Shown in pieces: positions 1-6,045 of a stretch of 8,443 nt of DNA. Positions within the stretch are counted from its first letter, which is position 1, and every line of letters starts with the position of its first letter. Origin of the DNA: an uncultured Gammaproteobacteria bacterium. Lineage in GTDB: Bacteria > Pseudomonadota > Gammaproteobacteria > CAIUAS01. The stretch spans positions 1-8,443 of the forward strand of contig CAIUAS010000172.1 in NCBI GenBank assembly GCA_903897205.1, given 5' to 3'. A program made the translations under genes and the position numbers. The notes beneath the pieces were generated by a model. The model had not been told where the DNA came from and made no database searches. It saw nothing but the letters and a program-made list of their open reading frames with translations.

Positions 1-199
1 AAAAATCATACAATGTCGTAACCGCGTCATAATTATATAATAGCTTGTTAAGTTCAGGCATTGCTTTATCGATACTTACATTTCCGCGAAGATCCACAGG
101 ATAAACAAAAATATTTTTGTCGGAAAAATAAGGCTGTAGCACGCTTGATATAAATTCTCGTTCAGTAGAACCTTCAGCACTGATTGCTACTCTAAGCAT
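1..199 (-). CDS. DUF4276-family protein (putative TOPRIM-like partner of the ATPase), N-terminal part only
   Basis: Partial gene: 66 codons are visible and the frame stays open to the window edge, so the C-terminal part is missing. The protein starts MLRVAISAEGSTEREF. The E9-G10-x-T12-E13 pattern after a short beta strand resembles the acidic first motif of TOPRIM-type domains (VEGxTE) in OLD-like and RloB-like proteins. The following VDLRGNVSID (residues 35-44) and DAVTTLYDF (58-66) match what I recall of DUF4276. Its ATG overlaps the TAA of the ATPase gene by one base (TAATG), so the two are almost certainly co-translated. A GGAGG ribosome-binding site lies 9 bases upstream of the ATG. The family is commonly found beside ATPases of the type encoded next door. 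A nuclease role is inferred from the TOPRIM resemblance, and the remaining metal-binding residues would lie outside the window. Confidence 0.8.
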   Translation of the reverse strand, partial: MLRVAISAEGSTEREFISSVLQPYFSDKNIFVYPVDLRGNVSIDKAMPELNKLLYNYDAVTTLYDF

Positions 200-1302
200 T
201 AAGGAGTACCTCCGATTAGATTTTTTTCCCACATATCGCCTATCTTATAATCATCTAACCATGATTTAACATTTTCCTCTGTGAGGCGGCTAAAACGAGA
301 GGCATTGTCGATTTGCTCAACAATAATAAGATCTTGCCAATCTAATTGATTAGCGAGCGTAACTGATTGAGTGGAAGCGATAATCTGAGTTTTTTGATTG
401 CTAGCAGCGCTTTTCAGCATTCCCCCAAGAAGTTGTATGGCGTAAGGATGCAGTCCCAGCTCAGGTTCATCAAGCAAAATCATTGTTGGCAATTTTGGTT
501 GCAGCAATAACGTTGTCAGGCAGATAAAGCGCAAAGTACCATCCGATAAACTGTGGGCATCAAAATAGGCATCTGAGCCTTTGTGCTTCCAGCGCAAGCG
601 AATGCTATCCGGAGCATTCTTTTCCGGATGCAAAATAAAACTGTGAAAAAAAGGCGCCATTCTTTGAATGGTTTCTATTATCTTGGTATAGGCTGGTTTG
701 TCTTGAATTGAAAAAAGAAAAGCCGCCAGATTTTCCCCTTGTGAAGAAAATTGTTGATTATCATGAATGCTATTCTGGCCTTTTACTTTTGCCGTCTCAC
801 TGGTGTCGTGAAAATGATAAACTTTCCAGTCCATTAAGTATCTCGCCACATGATTAGGAGCACGAAAAGTTCCTGGAAGCGGCAAACCACTCTCTTTGCT
901 TCCAGGAGCAGCAAGCTCATGAAGATCTGTTCTATCAATGTAATTTATTTTCTGATCACCATGAAACCAGCATTTTTCTTGCTTGAATATTAAACTATCA
1001 TCTTGCGTAGCGGATAAAATCGCCTCATAAGAATTAGGGGGAAAATAAAGTTTGATTTTAATTTCGGGTGTTTCTTTTTTTCCAAAGTGAAGAAATGGAT
1101 CGGCGCCGCCTTTTGAGCTTACATAAAATTGCAGATCTTTTTGTACAATTTTATACATGAATTGAAAAAAATTGATGAAGTTTGATTTTCCAGAACCATT
1201 TGGCCCTATGAGAATATTTAAGTCACGCATTTCTAAATCCAGTTTCTTTATGGATTTAAACCCCGAAAGCTCAATTTTTTCTAACGCACCTGGACCTGAC
1301 AT
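199..1302 (-). CDS. AAA/ABC-type ATPase (AAA_21, COG4637-like), partner of DUF4276 protein
   Basis: A 367-residue cytoplasmic ATPase of the SMC/RecF-like ABC group. The N-terminal strand and lead-in (residues 8-32) precede a Walker A motif GPNGSGKS (33-40). The middle region (about 50-240) is variable. The ABC signature LSDGT is at 252-256, and Walker B MILLDEP (274-280) has catalytic E279, followed by the ELGLHP loop (281-286). The switch position is in IIASTQS (307-313), with Q where many ABC ATPases have H; this is common in this family. The end, MWEKNLIGGTP, also looks family-typical. No membrane segment is visible. Its ATG lies 3 bases after the tdh stop, and a GGGA (1310-1313), 7 bases before the ATG, lies within the last two tdh codons. 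It therefore has no room for its own promoter nearby and probably depends on tdh transcription. Such ATPases paired with TOPRIM-like proteins are suspected defence modules; that function is inferred. Confidence 0.88.
   Translation of the reverse strand: MSGPGALEKIELSGFKSIKKLDLEMRDLNILIGPNGSGKSNFINFFQFMYKIVQKDLQFYVSSKGGADPFLHFGKKETPEIKIKLYFPPNSYEAILSATQDDSLIFKQEKCWFHGDQKINYIDRTDLHELAAPGSKESGLPLPGTFRAPNHVARYLMDWKVYHFHDTSETAKVKGQNSIHDNQQFSSQGENLAAFLFSIQDKPAYTKIIETIQRMAPFFHSFILHPEKNAPDSIRLRWKHKGSDAYFDAHSLSDGTLRFICLTTLLLQPKLPTMILLDEPELGLHPYAIQLLGGMLKSAASNQKTQIIASTQSVTLANQLDWQDLIIVEQIDNASRFSRLTEENVKSWLDDYKIGDMWEKNLIGGTP
203..213 (-). promoter_or_regulatory. Ribosome-binding site of the DUF4276 gene inside a small hairpin
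   Basis: On the minus strand the sequence reads GGAGGTACTCC. GGAGG (209-213) is a strong Shine-Dalgarno sequence 9 bases before the ATG, but GGAG and CTCC form a perfect 4-base-pair stem with a 3-base loop that would cover it. Ribosomes finishing the ATPase gene would pass through this spot and could open the stem, which would tie synthesis of the second protein to that of the first. The sequence is seen directly; the coupling is inferred, and a 4-pair stem may be too weak to matter. Confidence 0.45.
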
Positions 1303-1305
1303 AAC

Positions 1306-2331
1306 TTATTCCCAATTTAAAATAACTTTACCTGCCTGACCTTTATTTAATACAGCAAATCCTTGTTGAAATTCATCGACTAGAAATTGATGGGTTAATA
1401 CGGAACTTACATCTAAACCGCTTTGCAACATGCTGATCATTTTATACCAGGTTTCAAACATTTCGCGGCCGTAAATTCCTTTGAGCACTAATCCTTTAAA
1501 AATAACATGCTCCCAATCAATTGCTGTTTGCTTTGGCAAAATACCCAACAAAGCCACATAACCGCCGTGCACCATATGTTTTAACATGTCATTAAAAGCG
1601 GTTGGATGACCAGACATTTCTAACCCTACATCGAAACCTTCCGTCATTTCTAATTGCGTCATCACTTCTTTTAAAGAAGTCTGTTGGACATTTACTGCGA
1701 GGGTAGCGCCTAATTTGCGGGCAAGCGCTAAGCGATATTCATTCACATCGGTAATTACCACATGGCGTGCACCCGCATGTTTTGCAATAGCCACTGCCAT
1801 TATTCCAATGGGGCCTGCCCCTGTAATCAGCACATCTTCACCCACTAGATCAAACGATAGTGCTGTGTGCGTAGCGTTGCCAAGCGGATCTAAAAATGAA
1901 GCGATATCATCCGATATATTGTCTGGTATTTTATAAGCATTACGCGCTGGCAGCGATAAATATTCTGCGAAACAACCCGTGCGATTGACGCCAATACCAA
2001 TCGTATTACGACATAAATGTTGGCGTCCTGCCCGACAACGACGACAATGACCACAGGTTATATGCCCCTCTCCTGAAACCCGATCACCTATTTTGAAGCC
2101 CGTCACTTCAGCACCTATTTCCGCCACCACACCCACAAATTCGTGTCCTACTGTCATAGGCACTGGAATGGTTCGTTGCGCCCAATCATCCCAATTATAA
2201 ATATGTAAATCCGTACCGCAGATCGCGGTTTTCTTTATTTTAATTAATAGATCGTTGGGACCAATCATCGGCATGGGAACATCAGTTAGCCATAGACCTG
2301 GTTCAGATTTTAACTTTGCTAATGCTTTCAT
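1306..2331 (-). CDS. tdh: L-threonine 3-dehydrogenase
   Basis: Oxidises L-threonine with NAD+ to 2-amino-3-ketobutyrate, the first step of threonine breakdown to glycine. It is a zinc-dependent medium-chain dehydrogenase of 341 residues, the same length as the E. coli enzyme. Catalytic zinc ligands and neighbours are C38 in ICGTDLH, H63 and E64 in VGHEF, and the family-specific H90. The structural zinc is held by C93, C96, C99 and C107. The Rossmann nucleotide-binding loop is GAGPIG (171-176). All key residues are intact. The next enzyme, kbl, lies upstream on the same strand, the usual kbl-tdh order, but here separated by 190 bases that contain a large palindromic element. The ribosome-binding site is weak: AAGAG about 9 bases before the ATG, followed by an A-rich run. 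I saw no convincing promoter directly before tdh, so read-through from kbl is likely. Confidence 0.97.
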   Translation of the reverse strand: MKALAKLKSEPGLWLTDVPMPMIGPNDLLIKIKKTAICGTDLHIYNWDDWAQRTIPVPMTVGHEFVGVVAEIGAEVTGFKIGDRVSGEGHITCGHCRRCRAGRQHLCRNTIGIGVNRTGCFAEYLSLPARNAYKIPDNISDDIASFLDPLGNATHTALSFDLVGEDVLITGAGPIGIMAVAIAKHAGARHVVITDVNEYRLALARKLGATLAVNVQQTSLKEVMTQLEMTEGFDVGLEMSGHPTAFNDMLKHMVHGGYVALLGILPKQTAIDWEHVIFKGLVLKGIYGREMFETWYKMISMLQSGLDVSSVLTHQFLVDEFQQGFAVLNKGQAGKVILNWE

Positions 2332-2377
2332 TATTTTTTTCTCTTAATGAATATAATAGGTAATGCAAACATTCTCT

Positions 2378-2492
2378 AGTTAGAGCGGCCGAAGATAGTA
2401 TTGGAGCAAACATTTGCGGCAGGATCGCCGCAAGAAGCTACAGGATGTATTCATGCGTGTTTGCGGAAATACTATCTTCGGCCGCTCTAACT
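2378..2492. repeat. 115-base palindromic element between kbl and tdh
   Basis: Two perfect inverted arms of 25 bases, 2378-2402 and 2468-2492, contain the core CGGCCGAAGATAGT and its complement. Inside them, after a 3-by-3 mismatch, a further 7 pairs form (GCAAACA 2406-2412 with TGTTTGC 2458-2464). The interior holds a separate 7-pair hairpin, TTGCGGC (2414-2420) with GCCGCAA (2427-2433). The whole folds into one long, GC-rich stem unlike its AT-rich surroundings. No U-rich tract follows it on either strand, so it does not look like an intrinsic terminator. No target-site duplication is apparent in the flanks and no transposase is encoded. It is best described as a MITE-like or BIME/REP-like intergenic palindrome that would be transcribed inside the kbl-tdh message. 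There is no second copy in this window, so its repetitive nature is inferred. Confidence 0.75.
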
Positions 2493-2521
2493 GGCACAAT
2501 CTAAACACTCTCTCAAAACAA

Positions 2522-3709
2522 TTAAATTACTTTCAATTCTTTACCCACTTTCGCAAAAGCCGCAATGGCTTTGTCTAGTTGTTCACGCGTATGCGCAGCA
2601 GACATTTGCGTACGAATGCGAGCTAAGCCTTTGGGCACCACAGGATACGAGAAACCAACCACATAAATACCTTCTGCCAATAAGTGATTGGCCACTTGCC
2701 CCGCTAACTGCGCATCACCTAACATAACCGGGATAATCGGATGCTCGCCAGGCACTAAATTAAAACCGAGCGCTGTCATACCCTGGCGAAAATAGCGGCT
2801 ATTCTCATGTAATTGTGTGCGTAAATGTGTGCTGCTTTCTAACAAATCCAACACTTTTAAAGAAGCCGCGACAATCATGGGCGCTAAACTATTGGAAAAT
2901 AAATAAGGGCGCGAGCGATTGCGCAACCAGGTAATCACTTCTTTAGGGCCACTGGTATAACCACCTGATGCACCGCCTAAGGCTTTTCCTAAAGTGCCCG
3001 TAATAATATGTACACGATTCATTACTTCGCAATACTCATGCGTACCACGCCCCTGTTCGCCCATAAAACCTACCGCATGCGAATCATCCACCATCACCCA
3101 CGCATTATAACGATCAGCTAAATCACAAATCGCTTTTAAATTAGCAATAATACCATCCATCGAAAAAACGCCGTCGGTGGCGATTAAACGATAACGACAA
3201 TCTTTAGCCGCTTGCAATTGTTTCTCTAAATCGGCCATATCATTATTATGGTAGCGAAATCGTTTTGCTTTACATAAACGCACACCATCAATAATACTTG
3301 CGTGATTTAATGCGTCGCTGATAATGGCATCTTCTTCAGTGAATAAGGTTTCAAATAAACCTCCATTAGCATCAAAACAAGAAGAATATAAAATAGTGTC
3401 TTCTAAGCCTAAAAAGTGGCTAATGCGTTGTTCTAATTCTTTATGTAAATCTTGGGTACCACAAATAAACCGCACTGACGCCATACCATAACCATGATCA
3501 TCTAAGGCTTTTTTCGCCGCTGTAATAATGTCGGGATGATTGGCTAAACCTAAATAATTATTGGCACAAAAATTTAATACTGCTTGACCATTGGCTAATT
3601 TAATCGCTGCTTGTTGTGCGCTGGTGATAATACGTTCATGTTTATATAAACCGGTTTCCTTTAATTCCTCAATTTGAACAGCTAAATGTTGTAATAAGGT
3701 CTGTTGCAT
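2522..3709 (-). CDS. kbl: 2-amino-3-ketobutyrate CoA ligase (glycine C-acetyltransferase)
   Basis: A pyridoxal-phosphate enzyme that cleaves 2-amino-3-ketobutyrate with CoA to glycine and acetyl-CoA, completing the pathway begun by Tdh. At 395 residues it is close to the E. coli length (398). It belongs to the alpha-oxoamine synthase family: NFCANNYLGL (46-55), H136 in the NHASIIDG cofactor-stacking region, VDDSHAVG (207-214) with D208 and H211 contacting the cofactor, and the Schiff-base lysine K242 in GTLGKALGGASGG. The gene has a good ribosome-binding site, AGGAG 5 bases before the ATG. The esterase gene ends 33 bases upstream on the same strand, so the two are probably co-transcribed. Related family members (8-amino-7-oxononanoate synthase, 5-aminolevulinate synthase) are less likely because tdh is the neighbour and the N-terminal and C-terminal sequences fit Kbl. 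Confidence 0.97.
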   Translation of the reverse strand: MQQTLLQHLAVQIEELKETGLYKHERIITSAQQAAIKLANGQAVLNFCANNYLGLANHPDIITAAKKALDDHGYGMASVRFICGTQDLHKELEQRISHFLGLEDTILYSSCFDANGGLFETLFTEEDAIISDALNHASIIDGVRLCKAKRFRYHNNDMADLEKQLQAAKDCRYRLIATDGVFSMDGIIANLKAICDLADRYNAWVMVDDSHAVGFMGEQGRGTHEYCEVMNRVHIITGTLGKALGGASGGYTSGPKEVITWLRNRSRPYLFSNSLAPMIVAASLKVLDLLESSTHLRTQLHENSRYFRQGMTALGFNLVPGEHPIIPVMLGDAQLAGQVANHLLAEGIYVVGFSYPVVPKGLARIRTQMSAAHTREQLDKAIAAFAKVGKELKVI

Positions 3710-3742
3710 ATTTGCTCCTAATAATAAATTTCCAATAAAAAA

Positions 3743-4414
3743 TTACGCGAGAACTTTACGCATCCACAGTGCAATATCGACAATTTCTTCCGTACAAACA
3801 CCATGTGCCATTGGGTAAGTATGAAACTCTACTTGATGTGCATTTTGTTCTAAGAATTGCTGTGCCATCTGAGCATAAGCCAGCGGAACAATATTATCTT
3901 GCTCACCATGCGCCATAAAAACCGGAACATTTTTATTAGCAACACTCGCCTCGGTGGCTAATGAATGCCTTAATGGCAAATAAGTTGAGAGCGCTAAAAC
4001 ACCGGCTAATTTTTCTGGATACCGTAATGCTGTGTGTAATGCAACAGCACCACCTTGCGAAAAACCAGCCAAAATAATGCGATCCGTTGGAACACCTTGT
4101 TGCTTTTCATATTCAATTAGCTCATGGATAGCTTCCTGGGAACGTTGAATACCTTCTACATCTTCTCTGCTTTGCAAATCGATGCCGGTGATATCATACC
4201 AAGCGCGCATCAAATAGCCTGCATTAATAGTAACGGGAATAATGGGCGCATGCGGAAAAATATAGCGAACCGCTAATTCCTTGGCTAAGTTTAATTCAGG
4301 CACAATATTTGCGAAATCACGCCCATCGGCGCCCAAACCATGCAACCAGATAATGCTACCAATAGGCGCTTGCCCAGGGGTTATTTCAATATAATCTAAG
4401 GTAGTTTTAGCCAT
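3743..4414 (-). CDS. Carboxylesterase/phospholipase family serine hydrolase (Abhydrolase_2)
   Basis: A 223-residue cytoplasmic alpha/beta hydrolase of the small carboxylesterase family that includes Pseudomonas carboxylesterase II, YpfH and eukaryotic acyl-protein thioesterases. No signal peptide is visible. The oxyanion-hole strand is IIWLHGLGADGRDF (21-34). The nucleophile S119 sits in GFSQGG (117-122), the acid is D173 in HGEQDNIVP, and the histidine is H204 in MAHGVC, so the catalytic triad is complete and correctly spaced. Family members hydrolyse short acyl esters; the natural substrate cannot be told from sequence. The start has GGAG 4 bases before the ATG, slightly tight. It appears to be the first gene of the leftward unit leading to kbl and tdh. 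The region before it (4415-4549) has no strong promoter match that I could find. Confidence 0.93.
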   Translation of the reverse strand: MAKTTLDYIEITPGQAPIGSIIWLHGLGADGRDFANIVPELNLAKELAVRYIFPHAPIIPVTINAGYLMRAWYDITGIDLQSREDVEGIQRSQEAIHELIEYEKQQGVPTDRIILAGFSQGGAVALHTALRYPEKLAGVLALSTYLPLRHSLATEASVANKNVPVFMAHGEQDNIVPLAYAQMAQQFLEQNAHQVEFHTYPMAHGVCTEEIVDIALWMRKVLA

Positions 4415-4471
4415 ATTACTCCATAAATAATTGCGGCAGTTAATTAGGGCACGATATTACGCTAATGCTTT

Positions 4472-4503
4472 AAAAAATACCATGTTGCCAGTTAACAACA
4501 TGG
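4472..4503 (-). terminator. Stem-loop with T tract between divergent genes
   Basis: CCATGTTG (4480-4487) and CAACATGG (4496-4503) form a perfect 8-pair stem with an 8-base loop. On the minus strand it is followed at once by TATTTTTT (rc of 4472-4479), the layout of an intrinsic terminator for leftward transcription. On the plus strand only CCGTTTT follows, which is weaker. Its position just upstream of the esterase start means it could block antisense transcripts from the lysA side; alternatively the dyad is a protein-binding site. TTGCCA (4485-4490) can also pair with TGGCAA (4512-4517), competing with the main stem. Confidence 0.45.
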
Positions 4504-4549
4504 CCGTTTTGTGGCAAGCTGCATCAATAATTTAATCGAGGTTATTTTC

Positions 4550-4687
4550 ATGTTAAGAAATCTTTCAGGAATAATGCTAGTTTTACTATTATTATCCGGT
4601 TGTGGCCAAATGGGCCCTTTATATTTACCATCACCCACAAAAAATATTAATCAAACCCATTTAGATCAAATGATTCAGAGCGCCTAA
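4550..4687 (+). CDS. lptM: LptM (YifL-type) LPS-translocon-associated lipoprotein
   Basis: A 45-residue lipoprotein. The N-terminus MLRN is followed by a hydrophobic stretch (residues 7-15) and a lipobox LSGC with the lipidated cysteine at C18. The mature start CGQMGPLYLP (18-27) is the conserved signature of the LptM/YifL family. The remainder is short, polar and probably disordered. The family is known to associate with LptD/LptE and promote correct disulfide formation and assembly of the outer-membrane LPS translocon. GAGG (4538-4541) lies 8 bases before the ATG. Its stop overlaps the lysA start by one base (TAATG), so it leads a lptM-lysA unit. The gene is short enough to be missed by length-filtered gene calling. 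The lipobox plus the CGQxGPLYLP motif plus the lysA-dapF context make this assignment solid. Confidence 0.93.
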   Translation: MLRNLSGIMLVLLLLSGCGQMGPLYLPSPTKNINQTHLDQMIQSA

Positions 4688-5940
4688 TGTTAAATTCCTC
4701 TTTTTATTATAAAAATAATCAATTATACGCAGAACAATTGCCTTTAACTGAAATTGCTAACCGTTTTGGTACGCCTACTTATGTTTATTCACGCCAGCAC
4801 ATTGAACAAAATTGGTTAGCCTTTCAACAAGGCTTAGCTAACTTTCCGCATAAAATATGCTATGCCGTCAAAGCCAATTCTAATATTGCCGTTTTAAATA
4901 TTTTAAATCGTTTAGGTTCCGGTTTTGATATTGTATCCGGCGGCGAATTAGCGCGCGTATTAGCTGCTAAAGGTAATGGCAATCAAGTCATATTCTCTGG
5001 CGTAGGTAAGCAAATTTGTGAAATAGAACAAGCGCTTTTAGCCGATATTTATTGTTTTAATGTTGAATCCATTCCAGAATTATTGCGCATTAATGCCCTG
5101 GCTAAACAACTCAATAAAAAAGCATCGGTTGCTCTGCGTATTAATCCAGACATTGACGCTGGCACGCATCCTTATATCTCAACGGGATTAAAAGAAAATA
5201 AATTTGGCATTGCTTATGAGGAAGCCATCGCCGCTTATCAACAAGCCGCGCATTTATCGCATATTAATATTATTGGCTTAGGCTGTCATATTGGATCGCA
5301 ATTAACAGAACCAGCACCTTTTTTAGCGGCGATCGATCGTTTGTTGCCTTTAATTGATGAATTAAAGCAATTGGGAATTTCAATAAAGCACTTGGATATT
5401 GGCGGTGGTTTAGGCGTGCGTTATCGAGATGAAACACCTTTATCTATCGCTGATTTTTGCCAGGCCATTATCATGCGATTACAAAATTATCCTTTATTAT
5501 TAATTCTGGAACCCGGGCGTTCGATTGTCGCTAACGCCGGCATTTTATTAACCAAAGTAGAATATTTAAAACACACGCCTACCAAAAATTTCGCTATTAT
5601 TGACGCCGCTATGAATGATTTAATTCGTCCGGCTTTATATGACGCCTGGCAAGACATTATTCCCATTAATAAACAGAATGCTACCCCCGCCCAACTTTAC
5701 GATGTCGTTGGGCCCGTTTGTGAAACCGGCGATTTTTTAGGCAAGGAACGTCTTTTAGCTATTAAAGAAAATGATTTACTCGCCATCTGCTCCGCTGGAG
5801 CGTATGGTTTTTCCATGAGTTCTAATTACAATTCGCGTGGCCGCGCGGCGGAAATTATGGTTGATGGTGAAAACGCTTATTTAATTCGACAACGTGAAGA
5901 GGTGACTGAGTTATTTGCAGACGAGAAACTATTGCCGTAG
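4687..5940 (+). CDS. lysA: Diaminopimelate decarboxylase
   Basis: Decarboxylates meso-2,6-diaminopimelate to L-lysine, the last step of lysine synthesis. It is a cytoplasmic PLP enzyme of fold type III (alanine-racemase-like barrel plus beta domain), 417 residues, normal for the family. The Schiff-base lysine K62 is in YAVKANSN (59-66). H201 in GCHIGSQ stacks on the cofactor, GGGLG (239-243) binds phosphate, EPGRSI (275-280) is intact, and CETGDF (345-350) supplies the substrate-binding cysteine and glutamate from the partner subunit. Y373 in GAYGFSMSSNYNSR completes the site. The start overlaps the lptM stop by one base; only a weak AGAG (4677-4680) precedes it, so translation is probably coupled to lptM. 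The next gene, dapF, supplies its substrate. Confidence 0.97.
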   Translation: MLNSSFYYKNNQLYAEQLPLTEIANRFGTPTYVYSRQHIEQNWLAFQQGLANFPHKICYAVKANSNIAVLNILNRLGSGFDIVSGGELARVLAAKGNGNQVIFSGVGKQICEIEQALLADIYCFNVESIPELLRINALAKQLNKKASVALRINPDIDAGTHPYISTGLKENKFGIAYEEAIAAYQQAAHLSHINIIGLGCHIGSQLTEPAPFLAAIDRLLPLIDELKQLGISIKHLDIGGGLGVRYRDETPLSIADFCQAIIMRLQNYPLLLILEPGRSIVANAGILLTKVEYLKHTPTKNFAIIDAAMNDLIRPALYDAWQDIIPINKQNATPAQLYDVVGPVCETGDFLGKERLLAIKENDLLAICSAGAYGFSMSSNYNSRGRAAEIMVDGENAYLIRQREEVTELFADEKLLP

Positions 5941-5944
5941 AAAT

Positions 5945-5976
5945 ATTGCTTTTAGTGACAAGCAATTCTTATTTTT
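5945..5976 (+). terminator. Weak stem-loop and T-rich tract after lysA
   Basis: ATTGCTT (5945-5951) pairs with AAGCAAT (5960-5966) around an 8-base loop and is followed by TCTTATTTTT. It starts 5 bases after the lysA stop codon. The stem has only two G-C pairs and the T tract is interrupted, so termination would be partial at best. It overlaps the predicted dapF promoter, so the dyad might instead be a regulatory site. Confidence 0.3.
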
Positions 5977-5983
5977 GTATTAT
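5955..5983 (+). promoter_or_regulatory. Sigma70-like promoter for dapF
   Basis: The -35 box GTGACA (5955-5960, five of six consensus bases) and the -10 box TATTAT (5978-5983, five of six) are separated by exactly 17 bases. The predicted start point near 5990 leaves a leader of about 55 bases before dapF. The -35 box falls in the loop and right arm of the small hairpin after lysA. This is the best promoter match I found in the intergenic regions, and it suggests that dapF can be expressed apart from lptM-lysA. Confidence 0.55.
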
Positions 5984-6045
5984 GATGACTTTACAATAAA
6001 AATAAAATCTCATACCAAATTAATCTAAAACTATTTAAAAAAATT

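Noticed and set aside
1715..1936. Open frame on the plus strand, 73 codons, antisense to tdh
   Set aside because: Shadow of the well-supported tdh coding sequence; no family resemblance and no ribosome-binding site.
2341..2375. Sigma70 promoter directly before tdh (TATTAT on the minus strand)
   Set aside because: No -35 box stands 16-18 bases upstream of the AT-rich -10-like sequence, so it is no better than chance in this AT-rich spacer.
2380..2454. A 24-codon open frame on the minus strand beginning at ATG 2452-2454 and ending TAA in the left arm of the palindrome
   Set aside because: It lies inside the palindromic element, is rich in Cys, Arg and Leu with no recognisable motif, and has no good ribosome-binding site. 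It is most likely a by-product of the repeat.
2368..2502. Target-site duplication flanking the palindromic element
   Set aside because: The flanks ATTCTCT and GGCACAA share no adjacent direct repeat, so insertion by transposition cannot be shown here.
2332..2521. Glycine riboswitch or other metabolite leader between kbl and tdh
   Set aside because: The gap is almost wholly the simple palindrome. I saw none of the conserved glycine-aptamer core and no expression platform with a U tract.
4415..4549. Lysine riboswitch (L box) upstream of lptM-lysA
   Set aside because: The region is only 135 bases, shorter than a usual lysine aptamer plus platform, and no five-way-junction pattern is visible.
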